NCBI GenBank assembly: GCA_963781665.1
Contig: CAWAGA010000002.1
Location: 2,232,001 to 2,296,000, forward strand
DNA: 64,000 bases
Direction: 5' to 3'
Source: JAJYIW01 sp963781665
GTDB taxonomy: Bacteria; Chloroflexota; Anaerolineae; Anaerolineales; Anaerolineaceae
The first letter of the stretch is position 1; the number at the start of each line of letters is the position of its first letter. Positions 47,392 to 56,689 of the stretch are shown piece by piece. Below the pieces are notes generated by a model. That model did not search any database and was not told the origin of the DNA. It saw only the letters and a program-made list of their open reading frames with translations. The translations under genes and the position numbers were made by a program.

Positions 47392-50145
47392 TCAAGATTC
47401 TGGGGGGGTCTCATCCTTTAGTTCGTTGGCAGGCATCCAGGGAGAAAATTGTTCCCCGCCAGCCAACGTTTTTTGCAGCAACGTCAACACCTGGCTGCTA
47501 TTCAGGGGGATAGATACAAGGAACCCCTGCCCGTATTCACAGCCCAGCTCTTGAAGCTGTGCCAGTTGTTTTTCGGTCTCGACGCCTTCAGCGATAACAC
47601 CCATCCCCAACCCATGAGTTAACATGACGATCGCATTGACGATCTTGAGGTAATTATTATCGCCGGAAAGCCCGCTAACATAGGATTGGTCGATTTTGAG
47701 GGCATTGATCGGGAAATGTGACAGGTAGCTCAAAGAGGTATAGCCGATCCCAAAGTCGTCGATCTGGATCTGGACCCCAATTTCCTGCAACTTGTTGAAC
47801 ATGTGAGTCGTCAGATCGTTGTTTTCCATGAAAGCGCTCTCGGTAATCTCTATTTTCAAGAAGCGCGCTTCAAGATTAGTTTCGTTTAATATGTTTATAA
47901 TATGATCGATCAGGTCGGGCTGCCCAATTTGCTTACCTGACATATTTACATTCATAGTAAATTCCGGCAGGCTTGGGAACTGCAGCCGCCATTCTCGCAG
48001 CTGACGGCAGGCTTCGCGCATGACCCAGCGGTCGATGGGAATGATCAATCCGGTTTCTTCAGCCAGGTGGATGAATTCGGCCGGATTCAAGAGCCCATGC
48101 ACCGGATGATGCCAACGGATTAGGGCTTCGAAACCGATCATATGCCCATTTACCAGGGACACTATCGGTTGGTAATAGACCTCAAGCTGGTGATTATCCA
48201 AGGCTTTACGTAGCTCGTTTTCCAACGCCAGGCGTTCGAGGATGATATCGCGCATGGTTGGGTCGAAGATCTCGTACCGGGCTTTACCATTCGCTTTAGC
48301 CCGGTACATGGCTATATCCGCATCCCGCAGCACTTCTTCAGGCCGGTTATAGCCGGTCAAGCTCAACACGATCCCGACGCTGGCAGACGCAAATTCAACC
48401 CGGTCGTTCAGGACAATCTCGGCCCCCAGGGCATGCTGGATACGATCGGCGATCAGGGTGGCATCGTTGATCCCATTGATTTCTTCCAGCAGAATGACAA
48501 ATTCGTCTCCCCCCAGGCGTGCAACCGTATCCGTCGGTCTCAGGTCAGCTTTCAGGAGGTTAGCGGTTGCAATCAACATCTGGTCGCCCATCATATGTCC
48601 CAGGCTGTCGTTGACGTCTTTGAAGCGGTCCAAATCCATAAACAAGACTGCGAAGAGGGATTGTTCCCGCCGTTTGGCGCGTTCGACTGCGATTCCCAGA
48701 CGGTCCATAAATAATGCCCGGTTAGGCAAACCGGTCAACGTGTCGTGAAAGGCGTCGTGGAGGAGGCGTTGTTCGGCGATCTTGCGGTCGGTGATATCGC
48801 TCTGCGAACCGGCCATGCGGTATGCATACCCATCTTTATCGCGGACGGCAATTCCACGGGTGTTCATCCAACGGTAGGTGCCATCTTTATGCTGGATACG
48901 GTGCTCGCTCTCTAGGTGGGACGTAATCCCCTTCAGATGGTGGGAAATATCGATCTTGGTCCGCTCGATGTCTTCAGGATGGATCCGGTTGAACCATTCA
49001 TTGGGATTATTTTCAATTTCCTCGTCCTTGTAACCGAGCATTGCTTTCCAACGGGGCGAATAATAGATCTGGCTAGACCCCAGGTCCCAATCCCACAATC
49101 CGTCATTGGCCCCTTCGACGGCCAGGGCATAACGCTCTTCGCTTTTGCGCAAAGCCTGCTCAACCCGCCTTCTCTCGTTGATTTCCTGTTGGGCTTGATG
49201 ATAAAGATTGGCATTTTCAATGGCGACCGAGGCGTAATCAGCCAGAGAAATTAACATCGACTCGTCAATTTCAGAGAAAGTTTTTTTGGTCCTGCGGTTA
49301 TCGACCGAAAGAACACCAACACTTTTGCCTTTAGATAAAATTGGAACGTGTAAGAAACTGTTGACCAGGAAACCCGTGCTGACCTTGAGTTGAGGCCCAT
49401 CACTCGGTTGGCCCATTCTCAAAGGTTTGCCGGTGCGGACGACCGTACCAACCAGTGAATCGCTGACCGGCAGATGTAAGAGCTTGCTCTTGTCCTGGTC
49501 GATGTTCTTGACTGCCCGCAAATAGAGTTGGCCGCTCTGGTCGTCTAATAGTGAGAGGAAACCTTCTTCGGCATGGGTTAAATAAACCCCGGCCTCAACA
49601 ATCCGGCGCAAAACATCGTCCAATTCCAGGGTGGAGGTGACACTTTGTCCAATTTTGGATAAAACTGTCAACCAGGAGACCTGTTCGTTCAGTTGAGCGG
49701 TCAGCCGCAATTTTTCCTTCTGCAGCCGGGATATAGAAAGTGCGCGCGCAATTGCCACTTCCAGGCTGTCGGCGTCGACCGGTTTAGTCAGATAATCTTG
49801 AACTCCCAGGTGGAACGCTTCGACTACAACCTGTTCGGATCCATGGGCTGTTACCAGGATGGTGGGAATATTGTACCCTTTACTGACCATCTCCCTGACC
49901 AGTTCCAGCCCGGTGGTATCGGTAAGCTGGTAGTCTAATAATATAAGGGCGATCTCCTGGCGTTTGATGATCTCGAGCGCGGTCTTTCCGTCGTAAGCGA
50001 TCAGAGTTTCAAAACCCAGGCTGGGCAAAATTTTTCCAGCCAGGTAATTGGCAATCTGGCGATTATCGTCGACGACGAGAATGATCTCATTATTCATAGC
50101 AGCATTTCTTTGGTTATCCATAACAGGAGTTCCTGAAAATGACAT
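47392..50145 (-). CDS. REC-GAF-PAS-GGDEF-EAL cyclic-di-GMP turnover protein
   Basis: A 917-residue soluble signalling protein. REC domain (20-135) with acidic pocket and phosphoacceptor Asp71 (LILLDYQLTD); GAF (about 165-315); PAS/PAC (335-460); GGDEF domain with intact GGDEF at 545-549 and an inhibitory RxxD site five residues before it (RPTD); EAL domain with intact EAL at 673-675 and the metal-site DDFGIGYTSL. Both cyclic-di-GMP synthesis and breakdown are possible, with control by phosphorylation and ligand binding. The N-terminal Met is uncertain (alternatives at 50121 and 50097). No kinase partner is adjacent. Confidence 0.93.
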   Translation of the reverse strand: MSFSGTPVMDNQRNAAMNNEIILVVDDNRQIANYLAGKILPSLGFETLIAYDGKTALEIIKRQEIALILLDYQLTDTTGLELVREMVSKGYNIPTILVTAHGSEQVVVEAFHLGVQDYLTKPVDADSLEVAIARALSISRLQKEKLRLTAQLNEQVSWLTVLSKIGQSVTSTLELDDVLRRIVEAGVYLTHAEEGFLSLLDDQSGQLYLRAVKNIDQDKSKLLHLPVSDSLVGTVVRTGKPLRMGQPSDGPQLKVSTGFLVNSFLHVPILSKGKSVGVLSVDNRRTKKTFSEIDESMLISLADYASVAIENANLYHQAQQEINERRRVEQALRKSEERYALAVEGANDGLWDWDLGSSQIYYSPRWKAMLGYKDEEIENNPNEWFNRIHPEDIERTKIDISHHLKGITSHLESEHRIQHKDGTYRWMNTRGIAVRDKDGYAYRMAGSQSDITDRKIAEQRLLHDAFHDTLTGLPNRALFMDRLGIAVERAKRREQSLFAVLFMDLDRFKDVNDSLGHMMGDQMLIATANLLKADLRPTDTVARLGGDEFVILLEEINGINDATLIADRIQHALGAEIVLNDRVEFASASVGIVLSLTGYNRPEEVLRDADIAMYRAKANGKARYEIFDPTMRDIILERLALENELRKALDNHQLEVYYQPIVSLVNGHMIGFEALIRWHHPVHGLLNPAEFIHLAEETGLIIPIDRWVMREACRQLREWRLQFPSLPEFTMNVNMSGKQIGQPDLIDHIINILNETNLEARFLKIEITESAFMENNDLTTHMFNKLQEIGVQIQIDDFGIGYTSLSYLSHFPINALKIDQSYVSGLSGDNNYLKIVNAIVMLTHGLGMGVIAEGVETEKQLAQLQELGCEYGQGFLVSIPLNSSQVLTLLQKTLAGGEQFSPWMPANELKDETPPES

Positions 50146-50430
50146 CCATTGACATCAATACCATATAGCCCCTCTGTCTCTTTTATGCCTGGATTTCCCA
50201 CAGAAAGTAAGGTAATCTATAATGATGGGAAAAGTGCGACTATGGAAAAAGACTGTAATTTTTTGTGGGATATCTTTTTCTAATGATAATCTATATTTCA
50301 GGAGAATGCAATCAGTAAACAGAAGGAAAAACCGGTAAAATACAGGGTTGTAGAACCGTTCCGGCAAGAAGAATTCGTAGGGACATCCTACGAATTTTGT
50401 ATCAAAAATCATTGACCACAAGGTTATTAG

Positions 50431-51180
50431 ATGGAAATCGATAGAATTCGAATATTATTGGAAGATGTCAGCGCCGGTCGTTTGGACATTGATGCGGCTA
50501 TGGACCACTTGAAAACACTGCCTTTTGAAAATGTTGCCGATTTCGCCGTTTTGGACAACCATCGCGCGTTAAGACGAGGTTTTCCGGAGGTTATCCTGGC
50601 TCAGGGTAAAACATCTGACCAGGTCCTTAATATCTTTCAACACCTGGCTGCCCGAAACGACCGGGTGTTGGCAACCCGAGTCAGCCAGGAGATGTACCAG
50701 GCTATCGCCAGCCAGATACCTGAAGCCGTTTACCAGCCGGTCAGCCGGATGTTAATCCTTGATCGTACACATGAGGAAAAAAAGCCAGGCGTTCTGGTAG
50801 CGACCGGTGGCACTTCTGATATCCCGGTCGCTGAAGAAGCTGCCATGACGGCCGAATTGATGGGTAATCAGGTGGAACGCATCTATGATGTCGGCGTTTC
50901 CGGTTTACATCGCCTGTTATCGCGCCAGGAACAGATCCAGAAAGCGCGGGTTATCGTCGTCGTCGCCGGGATGGAAGGCGCCTTGCCGAGTGTCATATCC
51001 GGATTGGTATCCGTCCCGGTCATTGCCGTCCCGACCAGCGTGGGGTATGGGGCTAGTTTTAATGGCCTGGCAGCCCTGCTGGCCATGTTGAATAGCTGCG
51101 CCACTGGGATCGCGGTGGTCAATATTGACAATGGTTTTGGGGCAGGTTACATGGCTGCCATCATCAACCACCTGGAATAA
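50431..51180 (+). CDS. larB: Nickel-pincer cofactor biosynthesis protein LarB
   Basis: A 249-residue carboxylase/hydrolase that converts nicotinic acid adenine dinucleotide to the dicarboxylated mononucleotide precursor of the nickel pincer nucleotide. The AIR-carboxylase-like core is visible: VLVATGGTSDIPVAEEAA, VYDVGVSGLHRL-like DVGVSGLHRL, VVVAGMEGALPSVISGL and VPVIAVPTSVGYGASF. It is followed by larC 39 bases later. larE and larA are not in the window. Confidence 0.93.
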   Translation: MEIDRIRILLEDVSAGRLDIDAAMDHLKTLPFENVADFAVLDNHRALRRGFPEVILAQGKTSDQVLNIFQHLAARNDRVLATRVSQEMYQAIASQIPEAVYQPVSRMLILDRTHEEKKPGVLVATGGTSDIPVAEEAAMTAELMGNQVERIYDVGVSGLHRLLSRQEQIQKARVIVVVAGMEGALPSVISGLVSVPVIAVPTSVGYGASFNGLAALLAMLNSCATGIAVVNIDNGFGAGYMAAIINHLE

Positions 51181-51219
51181 TTACCCGGCCGCCAATTTGG
51201 AAATAACAGGGAAAATGAT

Positions 51220-52431
51220 ATGAAAATTTTGTATTGCGATTGTTTTTCAGGGATCAGCGGGGATATGTTCCTATCGGCTTTAATCGATGCGGGAATGCCT
51301 CTGGATTACCTGCAAGACCAGCTCCAGAAGCTTAATTTACCGGAGCCTTTCAGTTTGAGCATTGAACGCGTTCACAAAGGTGCACTGGCTGCCAGCCAGA
51401 TGACGATTTCCTTCGACCAGGGCCACCACAGCCACGGCAGGCATCTGGCAGATATCCAAAAGATCATCAAGGCCGCTTCAATTTCGCAGAGAGTCAAGAA
51501 TGACAGCCTGGCAATCTTCCAAAAGCTGGCAGAGGCAGAGGCCAGCGTCCATGGAGCGGCACTGGAGACGGTCCACTTCCACGAGGTGGGAGCGCTCGAC
51601 GCGATTATCGATATCACCGGGGCTGCGATTGGACTGGAGTACCTTGGGATCGAGCAGCTCCTGGTATCTGCATTACCGTGGGCAAGCGGCCAGGTCCAAT
51701 CGCAGCATGGGATTTTGCCCTTACCTGCCCCTGCCACCCTGGAATTGCTTCGCCGAGCTCAAGCGCTAGTCGTACCGTCTACGGCTCAGGTCGAGCTGGT
51801 TACCCCGACCGGAGCTGCTATCGTGACCACCCTCGGTGCATTCAAACAGCCCTCACTGAAAATCACCGGTCTTGGGATCGGAGCCGGTCGTCTGGATTTG
51901 CCCTGGCCGAATGTGCTCCGCCTGGTGATCGGCGAGAGCGAAGATCAAGAGTCTTTCCCGATGGTCCAGATCGAAACGAATATCGACGATATGAACCCGC
52001 AGTTTTTTGGGCATGTTTTGGGGCGGCTTTTTGATGCCGGGGCGATGGACGTGTTCTTTACGCCGATTTATATGAAGAAGAACCGGCCGGCGACCATGTT
52101 GAGCATCATCGCCAAACGTCCGGACGAAGCTGCTCTGGCGCAGATAATCCTCGAAGAGACCACCACGATGGGAATGCGCGTTATCCCTGTCTATCGTTAT
52201 GAGGCTGCCCGTAAGATTGTGGTGGTTGAGACTGAATATGGAGAAATCCCGTTGAAGCTCAAAATGCTTAACGGGGTGGTCGCACAGGCCTCGCCGGAAT
52301 ATGACGTGTGCACTCGCCTGGCGGCCGAAAAGGACGTGCCGTTAATTCGGGTGTACCAGGCAGCGCTGCAAGCAGGTTTGACGCTGGTGGAATCAAGATC
52401 CCAAGAAGCAGGATCATTGGAGAACGAATAA
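51220..52431 (+). CDS. larC: Nickel-pincer cofactor nickel insertase LarC
   Basis: A 403-residue protein that inserts nickel into the pincer cofactor using CTP. CDCFSGISGDMFLSALID opens the protein, a His-rich loop DQGHHSHGRHL (about residues 65-78) may bind nickel, and ETNIDDMNPQFFGHV and GMRVIPVYRYEA follow. It is one unbroken frame; in Lactobacillus larC is split and joined by programmed frameshifting. It shares a transcript with larB. Confidence 0.93.
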   Translation: MKILYCDCFSGISGDMFLSALIDAGMPLDYLQDQLQKLNLPEPFSLSIERVHKGALAASQMTISFDQGHHSHGRHLADIQKIIKAASISQRVKNDSLAIFQKLAEAEASVHGAALETVHFHEVGALDAIIDITGAAIGLEYLGIEQLLVSALPWASGQVQSQHGILPLPAPATLELLRRAQALVVPSTAQVELVTPTGAAIVTTLGAFKQPSLKITGLGIGAGRLDLPWPNVLRLVIGESEDQESFPMVQIETNIDDMNPQFFGHVLGRLFDAGAMDVFFTPIYMKKNRPATMLSIIAKRPDEAALAQIILEETTTMGMRVIPVYRYEAARKIVVVETEYGEIPLKLKMLNGVVAQASPEYDVCTRLAAEKDVPLIRVYQAALQAGLTLVESRSQEAGSLENE

Positions 52432-52526
52432 CCTTGACTAATATGATAAATAATGGTGTAATATTCTTATGAAACCAGGGTGACCTGTTGGTATTAAAAT
52501 AAGGTAACCTAGATTTTGGAGGAATC

Positions 52527-52718
52527 ATGACCGAATCGAACGAAGCATTACATGTTTGCAGTTGTGGGGGAAATTGTGGTTGCCAGGAAGAAGAAAGTGA
52601 TGTCCAGCACATCAGCCGTGACGAATATATCAGCCGGCTCGAAGATTATCTCACGCGGCTTCGAGAAGAAATTGTATTGGTAGAAGATGAGCTGGCCGAT
52701 TTACGCCAGACTGCTTGA
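52527..52718 (+). CDS. Tiny Cys-rich plus coiled-coil protein
   Basis: A 63-residue protein: a Cys-rich head CSCGGNCGCQ (residues 11-20, four Cys) and a helical, charged tail ISRLEDYLTRLREEIVLVEDELADL likely to form a short coiled coil. A strong GGAGG lies seven bases before the ATG, and a terminator follows the stop, so it is a genuine gene. It could bind metal and dimerise; I do not recognise a family. It follows larC after 95 bases and may be cotranscribed. Confidence 0.75.
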   Translation: MTESNEALHVCSCGGNCGCQEEESDVQHISRDEYISRLEDYLTRLREEIVLVEDELADLRQTA

Positions 52719-52742
52719 AGATGCAAGCTGGATATATCAAAA

Positions 52743-52776
52743 AACATCCCGGGCCACTCCCGGGATGTTTTTTTTA
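52743..52776. terminator. Terminator after the Cys-rich gene
   Basis: AACATCCCGGG (52743-52753) and its complement (52759-52769) enclose a five-base loop, followed by a run of T. It lies between the Cys-rich gene and the convergent first Hsp20 gene. Confidence 0.92.
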
Positions 52777-52784
52777 CTGCCAGA

Positions 52785-53294
52785 TTACACTTTCCTGACG
52801 GTGATGCGTTTACCCCTAATTTGGGCTGGATTCACCTTTGGCAGCGTGATGGTTAACACGCCATTCTTGAAGATTGCCTCCGTCTGCTCCTCGTCTACTT
52901 CGGCCGGTAAAGGAATATCCCGGTGAAATGACCCGGATGATCGTTCGATCCGGTGCATGTGTTTCCCTTTTTCTTCCTTTTCGGTCTCTTTATAACCACT
53001 CAGGCTCAGGACGTTATCACTCAACGCTACCTGAATGTCTTTCTCATCCATCCCAGGGATCTCTGCGGTAACTTTTACCTCTTTTTCATTTTCGCTGACG
53101 TCTACCTGGGGATAAAATCCCTCCAGGGAAGATCCCATCGACGGGAATAAAGATGGACTGAAAGGATTTTCCATGATTTCATCCATCATCCGGTACATCT
53201 GGTCAAACGGTTCAGCAGGCAGGTTTTTACTGTCAGAGCCCCTCACCGGTAATCTTGATCCCCGGCTCCAGGGCAACAAATCTGTTATAGCCAT
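52785..53294 (-). CDS. Small heat-shock protein, Hsp20 family (copy A)
   Basis: A 169-residue alpha-crystallin-domain protein with a 60-residue N-terminal arm (FPSMGSSLEGFYPQVDV). EIPGMDEKDIQVAL, the glycine motif AIFKNGVLTITLP and the C-terminal extension KRITVRK are present. It is an ATP-independent holdase that prevents aggregation. It is the third gene of a three-gene hsp20 cluster read leftwards. Confidence 0.93.
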   Translation of the reverse strand: MAITDLLPWSRGSRLPVRGSDSKNLPAEPFDQMYRMMDEIMENPFSPSLFPSMGSSLEGFYPQVDVSENEKEVKVTAEIPGMDEKDIQVALSDNVLSLSGYKETEKEEKGKHMHRIERSSGSFHRDIPLPAEVDEEQTEAIFKNGVLTITLPKVNPAQIRGKRITVRKV

Positions 53295-53313
53295 AATTTA
53301 TACCTCCTGGAGG

Positions 53314-53724
53314 TTATGAAGGTTTGACGGAAATTTTGTGGGTCCTCGCCGGACCGGCCTTAGGCAGGACCAATTTGAGAACGCCATCTTTAACCGTAGC
53401 TTCGATTTTCTCCCGGTCAATTTCGTCTGATAAGGTAAAGACCCGCTGATAATCTCCACTATTGTATTCGTGAAATGAAAGGGAATATCCATTGAACGAC
53501 TGGGGTTCGACGAAGGCATTGATCGTCAATACGTTCTTTTCCAGCGTAATATCGATGGATTTTTCATCGCTGCCGGCGATATCAGCAAGCAGGGTAATTT
53601 CTTCGTTGGTCTCGTAGATATCTGCCCGTGGCACGTATACTCTACGGTCACGTATTCGTTCGTTTGTTTCGGTTTCCGTTAATTCTCTTTTCTGGACATT
53701 TAAGGACTTTGCAATATCAGCCAT
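53314..53724 (-). CDS. Small heat-shock protein, Hsp20 family (copy B, short)
   Basis: A 136-residue Hsp20 with a short N-terminal arm and the crystallin motif ATVKDGVLKLVLPK near the end. The region IAGSDEKSIDITLEKNVLTI replaces the usual PG before the domain (DIAG rather than IPG), suggesting a divergent subtype. It is separated from copy A by 19 bases. Confidence 0.9.
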   Translation of the reverse strand: MADIAKSLNVQKRELTETETNERIRDRRVYVPRADIYETNEEITLLADIAGSDEKSIDITLEKNVLTINAFVEPQSFNGYSLSFHEYNSGDYQRVFTLSDEIDREKIEATVKDGVLKLVLPKAGPARTHKISVKPS

Positions 53725-53762
53725 GGTACACCTCCGTATCTAAATCTCTTACTAACCAGATG

Positions 53763-54203
53763 TCAAGATGTTTTTACAAGGATTTTCTTCGGTTTTTCGG
53801 CTTCAGTGCGCGGCAGTGTGATCTTTAAGATGCCTCTATCGAATGTGGCTTTCACACCTTCAGCGTCGATAGCGAAGGGAAGCTCGAGCGAGCGGGCGAA
53901 TTCACCCTGCAGCCTTTCCTGTCGGTGATAATGGGCGTTTTCACCCACTGCTTCTGGCTGGCGCTTGCCGACAATCGTTATTGTTTGACCGATAACGCTG
54001 ATATCGATCTCATCTGGATTGATGCCAGGAATCTCGGCGGTCAAGACTGCGCCTTCGTCGTTGCTCCAAACATTGATCGCCGGGAAATCAGGCGACCCAG
54101 TGGGCCGGTTTGAAAGACTGACATTGAAGAATTGATTCATTTCTCGCTGGAGACGTTCCATTTCGTCCCAAGCAGTTGGATATGAAGATCTGCGGTATAA
54201 CAT
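53763..54203 (-). CDS. Small heat-shock protein, Hsp20 family (copy C)
   Basis: A 146-residue Hsp20 with EIPGINPDEIDISVIGQTI and ATFDRGILKITLP. The ATG at 54203 lies behind GGAGGAAC, a strong ribosome site, so the longer frame to 54275 is rejected. It is the first gene of the cluster, so the promoter should lie in 54204-54434; I see no classic CIRCE repeat there. Confidence 0.93.
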   Translation of the reverse strand: MLYRRSSYPTAWDEMERLQREMNQFFNVSLSNRPTGSPDFPAINVWSNDEGAVLTAEIPGINPDEIDISVIGQTITIVGKRQPEAVGENAHYHRQERLQGEFARSLELPFAIDAEGVKATFDRGILKITLPRTEAEKPKKILVKTS

Positions 54204-54434
54204 GTGTTCCTCCTTCTCTTTTGATAAATGATAGTTGACTGAAAATTTTCCTTTACGGCCAATCACCAATATCAACCGTTATGCTTTCATCACTTATTTT
54301 CCTCTTATCATTCTGCCCAAATGGTAATTCGCAACTATAAGAAAAATACATAATGGATGTTAGAAAAATGTTAAATAGCCTTATACTTAATCGGCTTTCA
54401 ACTGCTTACTAAATCCTACGAATGGAGAATTCCT

Positions 54435-56027
54435 ATGACATCCGGGTTGCAGAACACAGTAATGGAATGGTCGTTCTTTGCTGCCAGGCAACATCATGAT
54501 CCTTTCAATGAAATTGAGCTGAATGCTGTTATCACCGGGCCAGATGGCACCCAACAGGTGATTCCTGGGTTTTGGGCCGGCGAGAATGAATGGTGCATCC
54601 GTTTTTCATCCCAAAAAATTGGGATTTTTCATTTTAAAACGGAGTGTTCAGACCCAACTGATGATGGCCTGCATGGCAAGAGCGGCCAGTTTGAGGTTGC
54701 GCCATATGAGGGGAAGAACCCTTTATTCTTTCACGGACCGATCGAAGTTGCCCCCGACCACCACCATTTCCAACATCAGGATGGGACGCCATTCTTCTGG
54801 CTGGCCGATACCTGGTGGATGGGTTTGTGCAAGCGCCTGTCCTGGCCAGAAGATTTTCAAGTCCTGTTAACCGACCGGGTTGACAAAGGTTTTACCGTCA
54901 TTCAAATCGTGGCCGGGCTTTATCCCGATATGGACCAATTCGATGAAAGAGGCGCAAATGAAGCTGGTTTCCCATGGGAAAAGGATTTTACCCGTATCAA
55001 TCCGGATTACTTTGCCCTGGCAGACATGCGTATCGCCCGCTTGGTCAAGAACGGGCTGGTGCCCTGCATTTTTGGCAGCTGGGGGTATTATCTAAAATAT
55101 ATGGGCCTGGATAAGATGAAAAAGCATTGGCGTTACCTCGTCGCCCGCTATAGTGCTTACCCGGTGGTCTGGGGGTTGGCTGGCGAGGCAACCATGCCTT
55201 ATTATTTGTCGCCCAGCAAGGACACCGATGGCGAGGAACAGCGCCAGGGTTGGACCGAAATGGCTAAATATGTGCATTCGATCGACAGCTACCACCGCCT
55301 GATGACCGCCCATCCCGGCGACCCGCCTTACGGTCGTTACCAGGTTACCGACCCGGCCCTGGTTGATTTCGATATGATGCAAACCGGGCATAGCAGCCAC
55401 CTCTCCTTCCCTAATACGATCAAATGTTTGCAGACCTCACGTGCCATCACTCCGTCCATGCCAACCCTGATTGGTGAAGCCTGTTATGAGGGAATCATCG
55501 AAGTAAACCGCGAGGAAATCCAGCGCCTGGTTTTCTGGAGTTGTATGCTTGCTGGGGCTGCCGGGCATACTTATGGCGCTAATGGCATTTGGCAGGTTAA
55601 TACCAGAGAGAAGCCTTACGGTCCATCACCGCATGGCACTGCCTGGGGCGACACCTCGTGGGAAGACGCCGCCCATTTGCCCGGGTCGGCGCAGATTGGG
55701 GTGGGAAAACAAATCCTGGAGCGCTATCCCTGGTGGCAGTTTGAGCCGCACCAGGAATGGGTCCAGCCGCTGGTCGAATATCCCGAATATTTTGTCCCTT
55801 ATGCTGCCGGTATCCCGGGCAAAATTCGGGTCATTTATTCGCAAGACCAATCTCGTAATTATAAGGTGACCGGGTTGGAAAAAGATGTAAATTACAAGGC
55901 TGCGTTCGTCAACCCTTCAACCGGCGCGGTAACCTCGATTGGCGCCGTCAACCCAGACGTACACGGCGATTGGTATCTGCCTACACTTCCGGTGTTCCGG
56001 GATTGGGTCGTGGTACTGGAGGCCTGA
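54435..56027 (+). CDS. GH140-like glycoside hydrolase (apiosidase-like domain)
   Basis: A 530-residue enzyme. Residues 1-90 form a DUF5060-type beta domain (WSFFAARQHHDPFNEIEL; EFN-like region) and the rest a DUF4038/apiosidase-like TIM barrel: FQHQDGTPFFWLADTWWMG, VIQIVAGLYPDMDQFDERG, VVWGLAGEATMPYY and LIGEACYEGI. In characterised GH140 enzymes these barrels remove apiose from pectin side chains; the exact substrate here is inferred. There is no signal peptide, so it may act in the cytoplasm. Its 3' end overlaps the convergent YcgN gene by 47 bases. Confidence 0.8.
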   Translation: MTSGLQNTVMEWSFFAARQHHDPFNEIELNAVITGPDGTQQVIPGFWAGENEWCIRFSSQKIGIFHFKTECSDPTDDGLHGKSGQFEVAPYEGKNPLFFHGPIEVAPDHHHFQHQDGTPFFWLADTWWMGLCKRLSWPEDFQVLLTDRVDKGFTVIQIVAGLYPDMDQFDERGANEAGFPWEKDFTRINPDYFALADMRIARLVKNGLVPCIFGSWGYYLKYMGLDKMKKHWRYLVARYSAYPVVWGLAGEATMPYYLSPSKDTDGEEQRQGWTEMAKYVHSIDSYHRLMTAHPGDPPYGRYQVTDPALVDFDMMQTGHSSHLSFPNTIKCLQTSRAITPSMPTLIGEACYEGIIEVNREEIQRLVFWSCMLAGAAGHTYGANGIWQVNTREKPYGPSPHGTAWGDTSWEDAAHLPGSAQIGVGKQILERYPWWQFEPHQEWVQPLVEYPEYFVPYAAGIPGKIRVIYSQDQSRNYKVTGLEKDVNYKAAFVNPSTGAVTSIGAVNPDVHGDWYLPTLPVFRDWVVVLEA

Positions 56028-56472
56028 CGTAATCCTCCAGGTTATCCATATTCATAAATTTTTCCGAGACTGCCCTGCCCCGGATGGATATCCCCAGGCG
56101 GTGGACCAATTCTGGGTCGCCGGAAACCAGGGGATGCCACCAGGGCAGGTCTTTGCCTTCGCTAAGCAAGCGGTAAGCGCAAGTCTGCGGCAGCCACGGC
56201 AGTGACCCTACCTTTTCTGGGGTGAGTTTCAGGCAGGTTGGCATCAATTTCAAGCGTTCATCGTAGGCTTTACAGCGGCACTTTTTGAGGTTAAGCAAGC
56301 GGCAGGCTACGTTGGTGTAATACACTTCACCACTGTCATCATCTTGTAATTTGTGCAAGCAACAATTAGCGCAACCGTCACATAATGATTCCCATTCTTC
56401 CTGGGTCATTTCAGCCAGTTGCTTTGATTTCCAAAAGGGTCTTCCTGAATATTTTTCCTTTTTTTTGCCCAT
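55981..56472 (-). CDS. YcgN-family Cys-cluster protein
   Basis: A 163-residue protein of the YcgN/UPF0260 cysteine-cluster family. The cluster CDGCANCCLHKL, a later ACRLLNLKKCRC, and CAYRLL supply many Cys, and HPLVSGDPELVHRLGISIRG is the family's C-terminal block. The function is unknown; the cysteine cluster may bind iron. The stop lies inside the convergent hydrolase gene. Confidence 0.85.
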   Translation of the reverse strand: MGKKKEKYSGRPFWKSKQLAEMTQEEWESLCDGCANCCLHKLQDDDSGEVYYTNVACRLLNLKKCRCKAYDERLKLMPTCLKLTPEKVGSLPWLPQTCAYRLLSEGKDLPWWHPLVSGDPELVHRLGISIRGRAVSEKFMNMDNLEDYVRPPVPRPNPGTPEV

Positions 56473-56689
56473 TTTATGCTATCATATACTATGAATAAAA
56501 GAATTTTCCAAAAAAGTAACTCCAATTAAGTGACATCGGTTGTAGCTGGTCTGACAACAAGGGGATTTTTAGACCAGATGGTTCTTTGTGAATTGGTGCT
56601 ATTTATTTTAAAACGCTTAGGTCAGCGTATTTTATAACGCCGCCAATCGGCGACAAAAAATCTAACTTTCCGGGGGCACCAGTAACATT

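Noticed and set aside
50146..50430. Possible gene between the GGDEF-EAL gene and larB
   Set aside because: The only frame encodes about 88 residues of AT-rich, motif-free sequence without a ribosome site; it is more likely a divergent promoter region.
51220..52431. Programmed frameshift in larC
   Set aside because: The frame is continuous over the whole family length, so no shift is needed.
54204..54434. CIRCE or heat-shock operator before the Hsp20 cluster
   Set aside because: I looked for the nine-base CIRCE inverted repeat and a sigma32-type box and saw neither.
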